Shown piece after piece: positions 48,067 through 60,615 of a stretch of 64,000 nucleotides of DNA; the first letter of the stretch is position 1; each line of letters begins with the position of its first letter. A model generated the notes under the pieces. That model did no database searches, had not been told where the DNA came from, and saw only the letters and a list, made by a program, of their open reading frames with translations. A program made the translations under genes and the position numbers. Source of the stretch: Tanytarsus gracilentus (Eukaryota; Arthropoda; Insecta; Diptera; Chironomidae); the NCBI GenBank assembly GCA_038502055.1, contig JAXRKN010000036.1:1054001-1118000 (forward strand), in the 5' to 3' direction.

Positions 48067-51000
48067 ATTTTATTCCTTTTCACATTTAATTATCAGTGAT
48101 AAAATATCTACATGCGAATTTATTCATGGCGAGAAGGCAGAAAAAAAGTTGAGAGAGAAGAAACTTTTCATAAAAGCTATTTGTTTCAAATAAAAGGCAA
48201 GAGGTGGTAACTTTGGATGTAATTTATTATAAAAATTGTTATCGTTAAATTTTTACCGTAAACACAAGATTAAAAGAGAGTCCAACCCTTGGAACTTGTT
48301 CTGCAGATCGGACCCATCACCTAATTAAAACTAATTTAGAAGTTTGATGTGGTGTGAGTGAGAATAAAATAACGACGCTTCATATCGAGATACAGAGAAA
48401 GTTAATTTGTTGAGATTGAAAAACCTCGAAGTCTTCGACTGATAAGTGCTGGCTTGAGAGATAAGCCATTAGGAGAGGAAAAGGTTGAAGTGAGCTCTCT
48501 CCGACATTCTAATTGAATTAGTAAAGCGAAAATTGGCTCTATATGGCTGACTAATGGCATCATCATCGGTAGCTTTCCTTCTTATCAATTTCATACACCA
48601 CAGTCGAGATTGAGTGTACATGTCGCATATGTTTGTATACATTTCCATTTTTTACCCTCTCGATCTCCTTTCCGATTTTAATTAATGTGATACTCTTCTC
48701 TCTCTTGAATGTGTTCTTTGATAATTGATTGCATGTCAGAAACATACAGCAGCATTTTTAATTTAGATATTTCCATTTCATTTATTTTCGACATCAAATA
48801 CAATTTCCGATAAAGCAAAGAAATTCGAGAGATTTTTGTTGTTAGCCACTGTGTGACATGTCTTTTTAATTAACTTTTTATTGAGATCGAAAAAAAAAGG
48901 TTAAAGCTACTCGACCGACTTTAATTTGCAGTCATTAAGGAAATTTTTACTAATTTCTTTCTCGTAATGGCAAACACACAAAAATCCAGCCGTGCAACAT
49001 TAAATAAAAGTTCATGTCGTGTTGCGCAGAAATCTCTACACCAATAAATTATAATTTAGATTGACTTACGCAGTATTGGAAATTTATTCGAAAATCACTT
49101 AAAGTGATCCGAGAAAAAAATTTACCACCCGCGAGTCTATCTCGCTTGCCGTCTGTAGATGCCCTGCTTTCATTTATTGATCACGACAGGTGGTAGATTT
49201 GTCTAGAAAAGGGACATCGTCCTACTATCTTCCTTTTTTATGCTCGTGATGATAGAAATGAAATTTTATGGCCTTCTTCTTTCTTCCCTTTCTTCGTTCA
49301 CAGGATGAGATTTAATTTATAGAGTTGAGAAGAAATTTATTTTATCTCAATTTATATTTTTCTATACATGTGGAAGAATCCCACAAGTTTCAGGCATTGT
49401 CGGCTAGTTATCAATTGGAACTTTTTTATGGATTAAAATATAAAATTTAAAGACTCTAAATTAATGGATCGTTTTGAATTTAATTGATTTTTTAACGAGG
49501 GATATCGAAATGGACTTAACACGAAAATTAAATTATGAAATAAATTTAAAGAAAAAATTTAACATTAAATTTCCTTTAAAGTCGAAGACAAAACCAATTT
49601 CGAAAATAAATTGAATGCAATGCCGTGTTCTAGGCAAAGATACACAGCATGACTATTTGTGCATGCATAAACACACAGAGAGCGAGTAACTAGAGCATGA
49701 ACATTTGTGTTTCTGTTTTCATTTGACCACCAACATCATCGTCATCATGGCCATCATGACTGCAGCAAGTTGTCGCTTTTATCTCTCACTCTTTTTTTCC
49801 CCTGTAGAAATCCTCTGTGGAATTGATAAAGGCTTTCATTTCATTATGTTTTTCTGTCCTCTTTTCACATACGTAGATTCGAACTTGAGAACAAAATAAA
49901 AAGAAGAGATGTGAGAGTGAAATGAAGTCAACTTTGGTAAGGTGTTAAATCTACCTGTTGATAGCTGTAATGTCTTTTTTATTCAGTTCTAATTTACTTT
50001 TCTTTCTCTCGTTCTGTTCGTCCAACACACAAAATATTTATTTATCTGTCATCGCTTCGTGTCCTCTCACATACATCAGAAGCGGTTCCGACCGCTTTAA
50101 CGACTTTCTTGTTAGAAAGAATTTTTTTTGTTCCTAAAGTAGTAAATTGAGAACCCCTAGCCTAGTTAAATATATGTGTGATTATAATTCTAACGATGAT
50201 ATTTTACTAACTTTGATATTTTATCTGTTTGTGATGCTGAAAGATATTTTTTCTACCCTAAAATTTATGTCTTCCATTTTCGTTGAACAAGCAGACTTGA
50301 GAAGTTTCTGATTCGAGCGCAATTTGCCAAACACATTTGTTTTTCTAAAAAAAAAATTTTATTCACATGGCGCTGATATGATAATCTCATTAATATCGCT
50401 GGAATAAACATACGCTTTAAAAAGTGATGATTAAGATAAATGATAACAAATTACGATGTGGACAATGTGGATTTAACAAAAAAAAATATTTCCAATTTGA
50501 TGAAACATGATTTTAATTAATTCCCTCTATTCACCGAAAAAAAAGAAGATTATTCGCTGAGTAAGCTCGAACAGATCGATGAGAGGGAAAAATGTAAATA
50601 TCGATTATGATGGCACATATTTCACGAAGCACGTCGGGTGAATCAAGTGTTGTAGAAAGCGTAATTTGATATCGGAGTGAAATATGCTGCGATGAATTTT
50701 TTTCGTTCGAAACCTGCTTAGTGGCGGCACATGATGGTAGTTTTCATTGATTTTTTTTCGAGCACAGTTTTATCGAGTTGACTTTATGGGAAGGGATTAA
50801 AAATAAATAATTCAAATTTAACGGATTTTTTAAATTTAAATATATTTCAGTTGTTAAAATTTTAAATTTTGATTTTAAAATAATAATTTATTAATTTAAT
50901 TATTTAAAACATTAATTGGTGGGAGGCAATAACCCCACGATACATTAATTCCACCCACATTAAATTAAGTTCCACCCCTTGCACACTTCCCATTTCTGGT

Positions 51001-53081
51001 TAAGATATCAAAAAAATTATTCACGACTATCATGCATCTCATCTTGAAATTAATTTCTTTTTCATCGTCGCTCGCATCACAAAAAACGAAATATATGCAA
51101 TTAAGACTTTTAATCTGCGCTTTATCTTTCAATTTATTATGCAGCTACTGATGCTTACTGTGCTATGCACATTATAATAACTTTTATTCAAGCGAAATGA
51201 ATGAAGCAATAAAATCAAATTTTTTGTTTCTTTCCATCCTTCTTCGAAGTTGAACCGAGTTGTATCAGACAAGGGACGAAAGGGTGTTTGAGCGCATAAT
51301 GAAATGATAAAAAAGCGTTTGAAGGTTAAAATGTGCCTCAAATCTTGATGAAATTTTGTTTAGTTTTAACATGAGAAGGAAATTTTGTTAATTTACGACA
51401 TTAATGAATTTTTACATCCAATTGACCTCAAGCATGGAGGTAGAGAATTTTTTTAATCTTAAAATTTAATTTTTTTAATGGGTTTGATAATTATGGTAAT
51501 TAGTCCAGAAAAATCCACTTTATTTTATTTAATTTTTTCTGTAAATCTTAATTTTAAGTTTCTGAATTCTGTAAACAAAATTTTGTAAATTTTCAGTCAA
51601 CTTAATAATAAATCTCTCAATTCAGTCGCAATGCGTCATTAAAATTAAAAAAAGTAAATTTAAATTTGTTTAAATTCCACTGAAAGACAAACAGCATAAA
51701 AAGGTGCTTAAATTTTAATCAGCTCGCAACTCCCGAAACTTTTAATCATTCTTCCACGACCAAAATTAGTCGCATCTCACCTTTTTTTTGGTCTTCCTTC
51801 TTAATCTTCGTGTTGAATTGCAAATGGCTTTTTTCGCACCCTCAGCATCGCACGAAAATTACCCAATGTCGCTGTTAAAAGGCAAAAAAAAAAGAATTGC
51901 TTCTGTCGCCCCGTAAAAACGAGGTTTGAATTTTCGTTAAAATTATATAAATGTTGAGCAATCAAAATTAATTTGCATAATTTAACAGAGAAGCGAAGAG
52001 TAAGAAAAGTTTTTCCCTTTCTTCAACTCGATTTTCTCTTCACGGCTTCGGGGTCTCATTTCTAATTCCTTCGAAAATTTCCGCAAGACAAAAACGTTTG
52101 AAAAAAAGTCAAGAAATTAAAGCTCCATTGTCGATTAAAGGAAAAAGTCATTTATATTCACGACACAAGGACTATGTCGGCGTATCGCTGGCTTTTTATT
52201 CCATTCACACTGATTTTTATCCTATGCATACATATTTAAGTTGCCAACGCAAGACAAGCATACGAAACAATCTCAACAGCTACACAAACTTCATGCTTCC
52301 CCTGTTTGACCATATCGTAATGACACCTTGGCTCATAATCAACGCTATTGAGGGAGAGCGGAAAGTTTTTGTTTAATATAAAGTTTTTCTGAGGTGATGA
52401 GGGAAAACTTTCAGCAAGCTTAACAAGAACTGTAGAGTTGGACACTATAATTTTTATTTTTTTTGTCTTTTTACTTTTTTAGCAATGAATTTAATTTTCG
52501 CCATAAACTCTCAACTTACAATCGCAGAAAATTATGTAAATTTGAATAAAAAACTTAGTAACTTTGGACTTTCGCGTCTGCTAATGAAAATTTTAAAGCG
52601 AAGTAATAATAAGAAAAGAAAGTAATTAAAAAGTGTTCAAGAGGTTGCTTAATTTACAAATTCAACTCTCGCTTACTATTGGGCATAAACTTTGCGCGCT
52701 TGAATTCGCCGAAAAAGTGAACAGGAGGTGCAAAATGAAAATGTAATTAAAACTCCATAAATTCTCTCTTCTCCGCTTAACTCGCGCTTATTTAACATTT
52801 CAATAGCAGAACTTGCAGCGAGATATTGAGAAATTAATTAAAAGTCGATCGAGTGATGGTGAAAACATAAAAATAAAGCTTGCTTCTTTACGAGTGTCAT
52901 TAGTGAAGTGCAACTCGCCCCTTAATGAGTCGCGCGATGAAAAAGCATGTTTTCGAGAAATGATGGCAACGACGTGTCTTAATATCTCTCCTCACATAAC
53001 TCGTAATCTCGCAATTTTCCGAAGCAATAATCCAAAAAGGATGTGCATAATGAGATCTCATTCTTTTTCTCCTCTTTACAG
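48067..53081. other. AT-rich stretch before the exon at 53082, probable intron
   Basis: No gene is recognised. A very good isolated acceptor (CTCTTTTTTTCCCCTGTAG, about 49807) has no matching donor with an open frame. A GGGGTGGAA-type arm is visible at 50974-50987 on the minus strand. Confidence 0.45.
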
Positions 53082-53155
53082 ATCGTAATCGACATCAAGT
53101 GAAACAACAAAAGACGTCTTATTTTTCGGAGACGACGTACTCCGATACGATCGAG
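53082..53155 (+). CDS. Internal coding exon of an unidentified gene (74 nt)
   Basis: The acceptor ATTCTTTTTCTCCTCTTTACAG ends at 53081 and the donor ATCGAG|GTATGTGAA begins at 53156. Both are strong. Only one frame is open: two bases completing a codon, then RNRHQVKQQKTSYFSETTYS followed by DTIE, ending exactly on a codon boundary. Codons are C- and G-ending far more often than in the surroundings (ACG, TCG, GAG, TAC, TCC, ATC), which supports real coding. The basic and Ser/Thr-rich peptide suggests a disordered N-terminal or linker region; I do not recognise the protein. The next exon would need phase 0 and is not in the window. Confidence 0.6.
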
Positions 53156-54053
53156 GTATGTGAATATGCAAATCACCTTTGAAACTTCTTATTGGGGTTT
53201 TGTTGCGGAGAATTTTGAGAATATTTTTAAGATTGTATGAAAATTTATAAATTTCCTTGGTTTTAAATAATTCTAAAATCCCCGCAAGGATCTAATTTAT
53301 CTCCATCACATCTCTTTCAATTGCTTTATCGTCCTTATTCTTTCGCGAAATAAAAAAAGTGAAATCAAGAGAAAATTGAGCAAACCGATGATGAGGATGT
53401 TTGATTGTTATCCAATCTTCAAAAAAAATTATTGTGCGTCCCCTCTTTAAACTCCGGTAGTTTGATGCGGTAAATTTAGGTGATTACGGAGAGTTCGAAT
53501 GCAATGACCATGGTTTAATTAATTTTTGGCATTTATGTGCGCAAACAATGAGCGAGAGAAAACCTGAAAAACTGCTTTCCTGCCACTCGCTGTCAATTTT
53601 TCGCTCTCTTCCTTTTCACTCATGTCACAAAATGATATACATGACAACAAAAGAGACAATTTGCTGCTTGAATCTTAAAAATTAACATGTCCATCGTATC
53701 GATCGATTGATTTTTTGGTTTTCTCTTCTCTTTACCTCCAAAAAAGATTCCATTTACTCGCTCAATATTATCGTCCGAATCGAATCGAATAAAAATTGCA
53801 TATAATTTTAGAGGGAAAAATACATGCAAGTGGTTGCGGCGGCATCAGAAATATTTTTCTGCGAAATGAGGCAGTCAAAAAGGGCTTCCTTTATGTAACA
53901 GAAAATGAACCTGATTATTACCTCGAAAAAAAGAGTAAAACCACAAAAAAGTGAGAGAGATACGCGCAAAAATATTCTTCTTCTTTTTTATGAAATTTAA
54001 GATAATTTTTTTGAGACTAAAACTATAGAGTTACGAGTCAGTTGATTTTTTAA
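53156..54053 (+). other. Start of the downstream intron
   Basis: Begins GTATGTG. No acceptor with an open phase-0 frame was found from here to the end of the window, so the intron probably continues beyond 64,000. Confidence 0.4.
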
Positions 54054-54061
54054 TTCGATGC

Positions 54062-54162
54062 CAAGGCCTGGAAAGCAAGTGTTCAAGCTTTTGTGCGCAA
54101 AATTGATCACGGTGGACAAATGTGCACACAAAAAAGTCCGAGCACTTGCTTTCCAGGCCTTG
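54062..54162. mobile_element. 101-bp hAT-like MITE
   Basis: Terminal inverted repeats start CAAGGCCTGGAAAGCAAGTG at both ends and match at 22 of 23 bases. CAAGG fits the hAT end signature YARNG. The flanks read TTCGATGC at the left (54054-54061) and TTCGATGT at the right (54163-54170), an 8-bp duplication with one mismatch. The centre (about 55 bp) has no coding capacity. Near-identical arms indicate a recent insertion. Confidence 0.8.
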
Positions 54163-57100
54163 TTCGATGTTCGAATATATTTTGGAAGTTATCGATGAAA
54201 GATTCATTACCGCCCAGGCGAGAGAGATAGAGAAGAATATAAAAAATATATTTTATGGTTTCCTCATCAACAAAAGAAAGGAGAGAAAGATGAATTCTAT
54301 TGAATATTCATGACCTTGATAGGATAAAAAATGTGGGATCCTATTTTAAATTCAATCAAAATTATGTTGTAGGACTTGATTTTTCAAAAAAGGTTTGAGC
54401 ATGAAAAATTTGAAAATATTTAAATTTTTATGAATGTTGAAATTTTTCAGTCGATGCCTTAAATTTTCTTCAAGACAGAAAAAACATTAAAGTGATATCA
54501 GCAGCCACAAACGCAGTCAATCTTGAGCAGCGCATATTACATGCACGTAAAAAATATTGAATTTTCATGTTTCACGTCCGTATAAACCGCAGCCGTGTAT
54601 CATTTGATCATCAACTGCAGCTCTCATATATGTATGATGTTTTCATTATTTTTAAAGTCTCAAAAAAATTATTTCTTCAAGAATAAAGGAGACCTTTTTC
54701 TTAAAAACAGGTTTCACGTAAGCGAGGGAATTTTTAATGAAATCTTTCTTATTTTTAAAGAGAAAAAAAGATAAACATCATAAGACATTAACGTCGTCTT
54801 TATTACTTCTCTTATACACACACGTACAGTGCAGGAAAAAAATCAAGTCCGCACATATCAATACAAAAAAAGGCACTTGATCCTGTGATTGGTTGAATTG
54901 TGCAGGTGGTCACACGCTTCGCTGTAAAAATCACCGTTTCACTTTGTTTCTTTAATGTCGATGCCTTCTTACTCGATTCGATGTGTGATGCAAGGCTATT
55001 TTTATAAAAAAAAGTGCACAAGCGAGAGAAAAAGTCACTTCTGACTCGACCATCTCGTGGAGGGAGAGATAAGTACGCTAAATGTTAATTGCCCGACTTG
55101 GAAAATTACAATGTTCCATTATCATTACCTTCACTCTTGTAATTTCTGCTCTCAACTCTATGCGTATGCCCTAAAGAGATGCTGCTCAATATAAATTGTG
55201 TAGATTTTGCATGTGTTGATAATTCGGTTGTTCTTAGTGAGTGTGAAATGTTTCCCTTTGGATAAAAATTAAGCGAAATACTGCACAGATGGTCAACCTC
55301 GATTTTTATAATTATCAAATTACAATTATTCCATCTCACAAACACTCAGATTGTCTCATTTACAATAAGCAGCTGGAAAAGTTTTATTTTAGTATTAAAA
55401 TCCTCCTGCATGGCCATTAAAATACATTGAGTAAAGAGTAAAAGGAAGTTGTATAGTGTACAACTTTGCTGTACATCGAAAGAGCTGAATTGAAAAGCGG
55501 ATTTAGTGGAATTCATTTCGTTTTAATCCGTAATGGTAGCAGAGGCATTTTAAGCATGGTGGAAAATCCTTTTAAGTTGCTTTAGATATGAGAGTGAATA
55601 TTGTACCTGCATTTAATATTTAATGCGACACAAATGTTCTTGTTTCAAAAATATTTCCAAGAGAATTTTTTACCAGATTTTAAATTTCTCCTCTCAATTA
55701 ATATGTTTCAATTAAAATGCACATAAACATTGAATTGAGAAATGAATAAATTAAATTGGGTCATGATGCACTTATTGAGCGATGATGGTGATGGGAAAGA
55801 AATGTTCTCGGTTTGTTTTATTCGTTCATCGCAATATAGGGAGAAAAAATATTAATTTCACTAAGTGATGAAATTATGTTTGGATGATACTTGAGTAAAT
55901 TATGTGGTTTTTTAATTTATTTAGATATTAATTTCATTCAAATTGATGATTTTATAAAAATAAATTTTAAACCGTAAAAATTTATGTATGAAGTTGGATG
56001 ATTTCAAAAACTCACCTCATTAATCACAGTTTTATAGATTTTAAAGCCAGCATATTTGCCACAAAATATCCAGAGCATAAACTTTAGCCACATCTCATGT
56101 CAAAATATTTACGTTTGAGATTTTCCTCTTCTTTACTTTCTCCCACATAATATTGTCGATAAAAAGGCAAACATTCTTCAGCCTTTTTGCTTTATTGCCA
56201 ATAAAATATTAAAATTTTCCCTTATCCTTTCCTCTTACGTTCCCATTGACGATGAAAATAGAAAGCTCCTTGATTTAATGCTTTTCTATCATATAAAATT
56301 CACAGCAACATAAATAGACATAATGCAGGCATTACACATAAAATCAAAAGTCTTATGATGACATTTCTGCAAATGTCCATCCCCAGATCATTGTTTTAAC
56401 CCCAAATGCAGGTTTGCTTGAAGCACATCGAAGGAGATAATCGCCTTATCTCATCTCTGGGTTATGAAAATATTGGAAAAGAAAATGTGCACATGATACA
56501 CAAGAAATTTGCGTAATAAATCCGAAGAGCAAAAAGAAATTCTCGGAGATATCTTGTCGCATAATTTTTATTAGAAGAGGATGCAATAAAGCAACGGCAT
56601 CTCTAAGAGCTTCTGTGTTTATCAAATAAAGAAAGACACACAGAGATAGAAGGGAGAAAACAGCAATATGCAGCAGTCGTAGAGGAAGAATCTCATAAAT
56701 ATGTATATTTTTCTCAACCACGAGCTCACTCGAAGGAGTGCGAGAGAGAGAGAGGAACGGCAGCAGTAAAGGAATGTGATATTATGTCGCATTAACTTAT
56801 TGATGCTGCAAAGGCATTAAAACATATCATTTTCATTTTTGCAAGTCGCATCTTCCAATGTTGATTCCCTTGAGGCGTTGAGATTGCAGTCAACATCATA
56901 ATTGGCTTTTGCCATTCCCATTTATAGCGAAAAACTTCTTCATTTCGAGAGCATGGAAGTCATGCAAGTGAAGAAATGCATCTTTATTTGCACAATCGTC
57001 AATATTTATAAAGAAACAAATCCAGAATATCTCTCTTTGATGCGCTGTGGAGAGAGAAAAGCCACAGTTTAATATTCTTGATGACTCTCGACCAACACGA

Positions 57101-57506
57101 CGACGTTGTTGGTGATTGCTCTGAGGCTGACGCAAAACTGTTTATTTCATGCAAAATAAACCGCATTTCTTGCGTGTATTTGAACATGTCTTGCACACCT
57201 AGCAACGAGCTGCCGTGTATTTCATTTACCTTAAAGACATTTTTGTATTCTTCTTTTGCATAATAGCATATCGATACTGAATGTAGAGTGTCGATAGTTT
57301 GCCTTCTAAGCAGAATAATATTTTTAATGCGACGGCATCATGTAATTTAGCAGCTTCACTCGATCATTAGAATGTAATTGATGAGCTGAGATATTATGGA
57401 TTTTATGTATGCTTTGGGTTTTAAGAAGGAATTATTTTAATAAGGGATTGGATGTGGAATGTCCTGTAATACTACCAAGAATTTTTAAGGAACAATTTGT
57501 CCCAAG

Positions 57507-57635
57507 TAGGGAAGCACTTAACGTATTTGTTATTCATACATTTATTTTTCAAAATAACGTATTTTAAAAAATTGAAAATCTTTTTCTTTGCTTAGTTCTA
57601 TTTTTTCTTAACTCACAAATTTTTTTATTTCCCTA
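57507..57635. mobile_element. Possible TAGGGAA-ended MITE
   Basis: The left edge TAGGGAAGCACTTAACG and the right edge in reverse complement TAGGGAAATAAAAAAATTTG share TAGGGAA and then diverge. It is 129 bp and AT-rich. No flanking duplication is seen. Confidence 0.25.
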
Positions 57636-58897
57636 CTAGGAATTTATCAAACGTTTGAACCATCCAATTTAATTAAATAAAAATCACATTTAATTTTTTG
57701 TAATTGTCCATCTCTGATCTGAACTAAAATCAATTTAAGAAATGACCTAAATCGTATACAAATTAATAAAATCCCCATAATTATTCTTCTCACAAAACCC
57801 AAATATTGTCGGAAATTGAAATCTTCATGCTCTAATTCTCATTCAACTCCCTTACGAAAGTGTCCAGAAAATCTCCCAGATAAAGCTAAAAACTATATAA
57901 GACTAAAATTGAATGCGTACATTTGAAATTTTGATATCGATCAACAACTAAAACTCTCACTGAAAGGCACCTCGAGACAAGCCTTCAATCTCCTAGTACA
58001 TGCTCACATCTCTGCATAAATAATAAACATGATGTGAAATTAGCATAAGAATAATAATATAATACATCATCCTTGAGCATATCTTTTCAACATGAACTTC
58101 TGTGACAACAATAACGACTGGGTGATGTTGATGATGATGAGAGAAGGGAGAGCATTGTCATTATAATATGTAAAAGATGATCTTGTGTGGCGACATTAAA
58201 TCAAAAAAGAGCAAACAAAAGTCTATAAAGTATGTATAACAGCCATTGATGATGAGTTATAAGCTTCTTCCTGAGTAAACAGCCTTCGACAATGTCCATT
58301 TCGCAAAATTTATTTATTTACTCTTTTTTTTATAAATGTCCGATGATTTATCTCGAAGAGTCTGATTAAAGGGAATGCTCGAAAAAACGGTAATTTTTTT
58401 TTCGTGAATAACAAAAGAGGAAAACGCCACATCAATCCACATTTAGAGTTCTCTCTCCGATTTACGACTATGAATTGAATGTGAATGACGCAGGAAATTA
58501 ATAAATTTTTTAATAACATTTTATGCTCGGGCAATTAACTACTAAAGTCAAACCCTGATTGTAATTCTCCATGTGTTTGTGTGTGTGAGTTGAAAGAGAA
58601 GAGAAATTGGCTTTGATTGGCATGAAAAATCCACTCAAAGAACATTTGTCGTTCGGCATCGACAGCAAAGAGACATTGAACATGAAGCATAACATGCTGA
58701 AGCAGAGCTCGAAATTGTAATCAATCAAAGACAAGTTCTGATTTGTGCGCGCAAGCGAGAAAGATGAATGTTTAGCTTATTAGAGGCAACTTGCGTAACA
58801 GTTAATTCAATCTCCAAATGACCGTAAGCTGACGATGGAAATAAGTTCATCTGAAAAAATATTTTCATCATTTAAATATCATTATTATATTTTTCTC

Positions 58898-58999
58898 AAG
58901 GGGATGGGACACACTTAAATTTCAGTCTACTCGAACTTTAATTTTTTTTAATTAATAAGATCAAATCTAAATTTAAAATGATTGACTGTGTGTTCCACC
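58898..58999. mobile_element. Short GGGGTGG-ended MITE
   Basis: The left edge AAGGGGATGGGACACACTTA and the right edge in reverse complement CAGGGGTGGAACACACAGTC match at about 14 of 20. The flanks read ATTTTTCTC at the left and ATTTTTCAT at the right, a possible decayed target duplication. The CAGGG end fits hAT. Confidence 0.45.
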
Positions 59000-60575
59000 C
59001 CTGATTTTTCATCACACTCGCAATAGCATCAATGCGTCGTTGAATGTGAATGTGAAAATTATTATGATGACGATCGACGGATATAATTTAGATATTACGA
59101 GCAAATAAAATCATTATAAGAATTTCTATGATGAAATAAGGAAATTGACGATGGAAATCGAGTTGAGTTACTCAGATAAAATAAAATTACACACATTTGG
59201 AGAAATTATTAAAATTACACCAGAAGACGATTTAAGGCGATTAAGATGAATTTGAATGTGAATTTTAAGTGCGGTATGAATGACTTTTTTTAATGATGAG
59301 AAAATTGAGGAACTTTGAGTGGCATATTTGCATAGAAATTAGAAATTTATGAGGGGATTTATTCTTCTCGAATGGCGAATGGAGATATGAAAATTTTTAA
59401 GCACTTGAGAGGTTGAAGATCAAGTTCTTTCCGGGTTATGATGGTGAAATTCGTACTTTAAAGAGTAAAATTCAAATTTTTTATTTAAAAACAGAGATGG
59501 GGAAATTAATTTTATTTTCCTAAATTTTCTACCTTAAAAAAAGGATGTGAAAAATTATTTTTCTCAATAAATTTAAAAAGCAAATAAAAATTCATATTCA
59601 TCTCGTGAATATAAAAAAATATCCCATATTTTTCTTATTGCGTTAAAAAGTAACATAAAAGAAACGTAAGTTGTGGAAACAACAGCACACACAAAAAATT
59701 CCTGCCGACATTTTTTGTCTCTTTGTTGTTTTGCGGAATTTTTTCCTCTCCCTGCTGCTTTTCACAAGCTTGTGAGTAAAAAGAAAAATAAAACAACATG
59801 AAAAAGCTTGAGTGAGATAAACAAGAAGAAAGAAAAAATGTTATCACGCATTTTAACGCGTTACGAGTAGGACGCCAGCGAAAATAAAGACACGAAGGAC
59901 ATTGACATTGTGCACAAAATGCGACATGCAGTGATAAAAAGAACAACTGACGACCTGAAACTTGATGTGATTATGAGTTGCGTGTGTGCGTGTGTAACTG
60001 CTGTCGTTCGTTGCAGTTCCTCTTTTCTCCATTATAATATAGAATTGGTGTTGAGAGTAAACTGATAATAATTATGTTGTGTTCGGTTCGAGAGACTTCC
60101 AACGACTCATGAGAGAAAAGGGCAATTAAGTCTTTTGTTGGTCATTCCATCATGCCTTCGTCAGGAGAGCAGCATGGATATACATGCACACGAGTTTAAT
60201 GACTTTAATGACAATTTAGATGAGAGAAAAAAAGAAGCGTAACTAATATTTTAATTTGACAATTTTCATTTTCATTAATGCGATGAGAAATTCTTTGCTC
60301 TTCCTCCAAGTTATGAAAACGCGATGGGAATTTTTTCCATTATTAAGTTTTAGGAATTCTTCGGTTCTTTCACTTTTTACATTTGAAGAGAATGAATTTT
60401 TGTTCATGGCATTCCACGCAGACGAAAAAGAGAACAGTGTGGCTGTCAGATCGTTGAGCTCGTTACAATTTGTCATTTGAGATATCATAATTTAAATGTG
60501 AATACGATGACGTGAGAACTAAGTCAGATTCATTAATTAGTAATTTTTTTGGCGGTTCCGATTTTTGGTTATGAC

Positions 60576-60615
60576 ACGGGGTGTAGATATCAAACTTATT
60601 AATTAGTGTCCACCC
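60576..60615. mobile_element. Possible minimal GGGGTG-ended palindromic element
   Basis: CACGGGGTGTAGATATC at the left and, in reverse complement, AAGGGGTGGACACTAATT at the right enclose a few AT bases, about 40 bp in all. It resembles the ends of the element at 58898. Confidence 0.3.

Noticed and set aside
49790..49900. Strong acceptor CTCTTTTTTTCCCCTGTAG followed by a partly open frame
   Set aside because: No frame stays open to a usable donor.
54450..54560. Acceptor TTGAAATTTTTCAG with an open frame downstream
   Set aside because: The frame required by the exon at 53082 (phase 0) hits TAA within four codons.
56014..56100. Minus-strand frame (MWLKFMLWIFCGKYAGF) ending at GAG|GTGAGT
   Set aside because: Short, no promoter or partner exon, and composition is ordinary for AT-rich noise.
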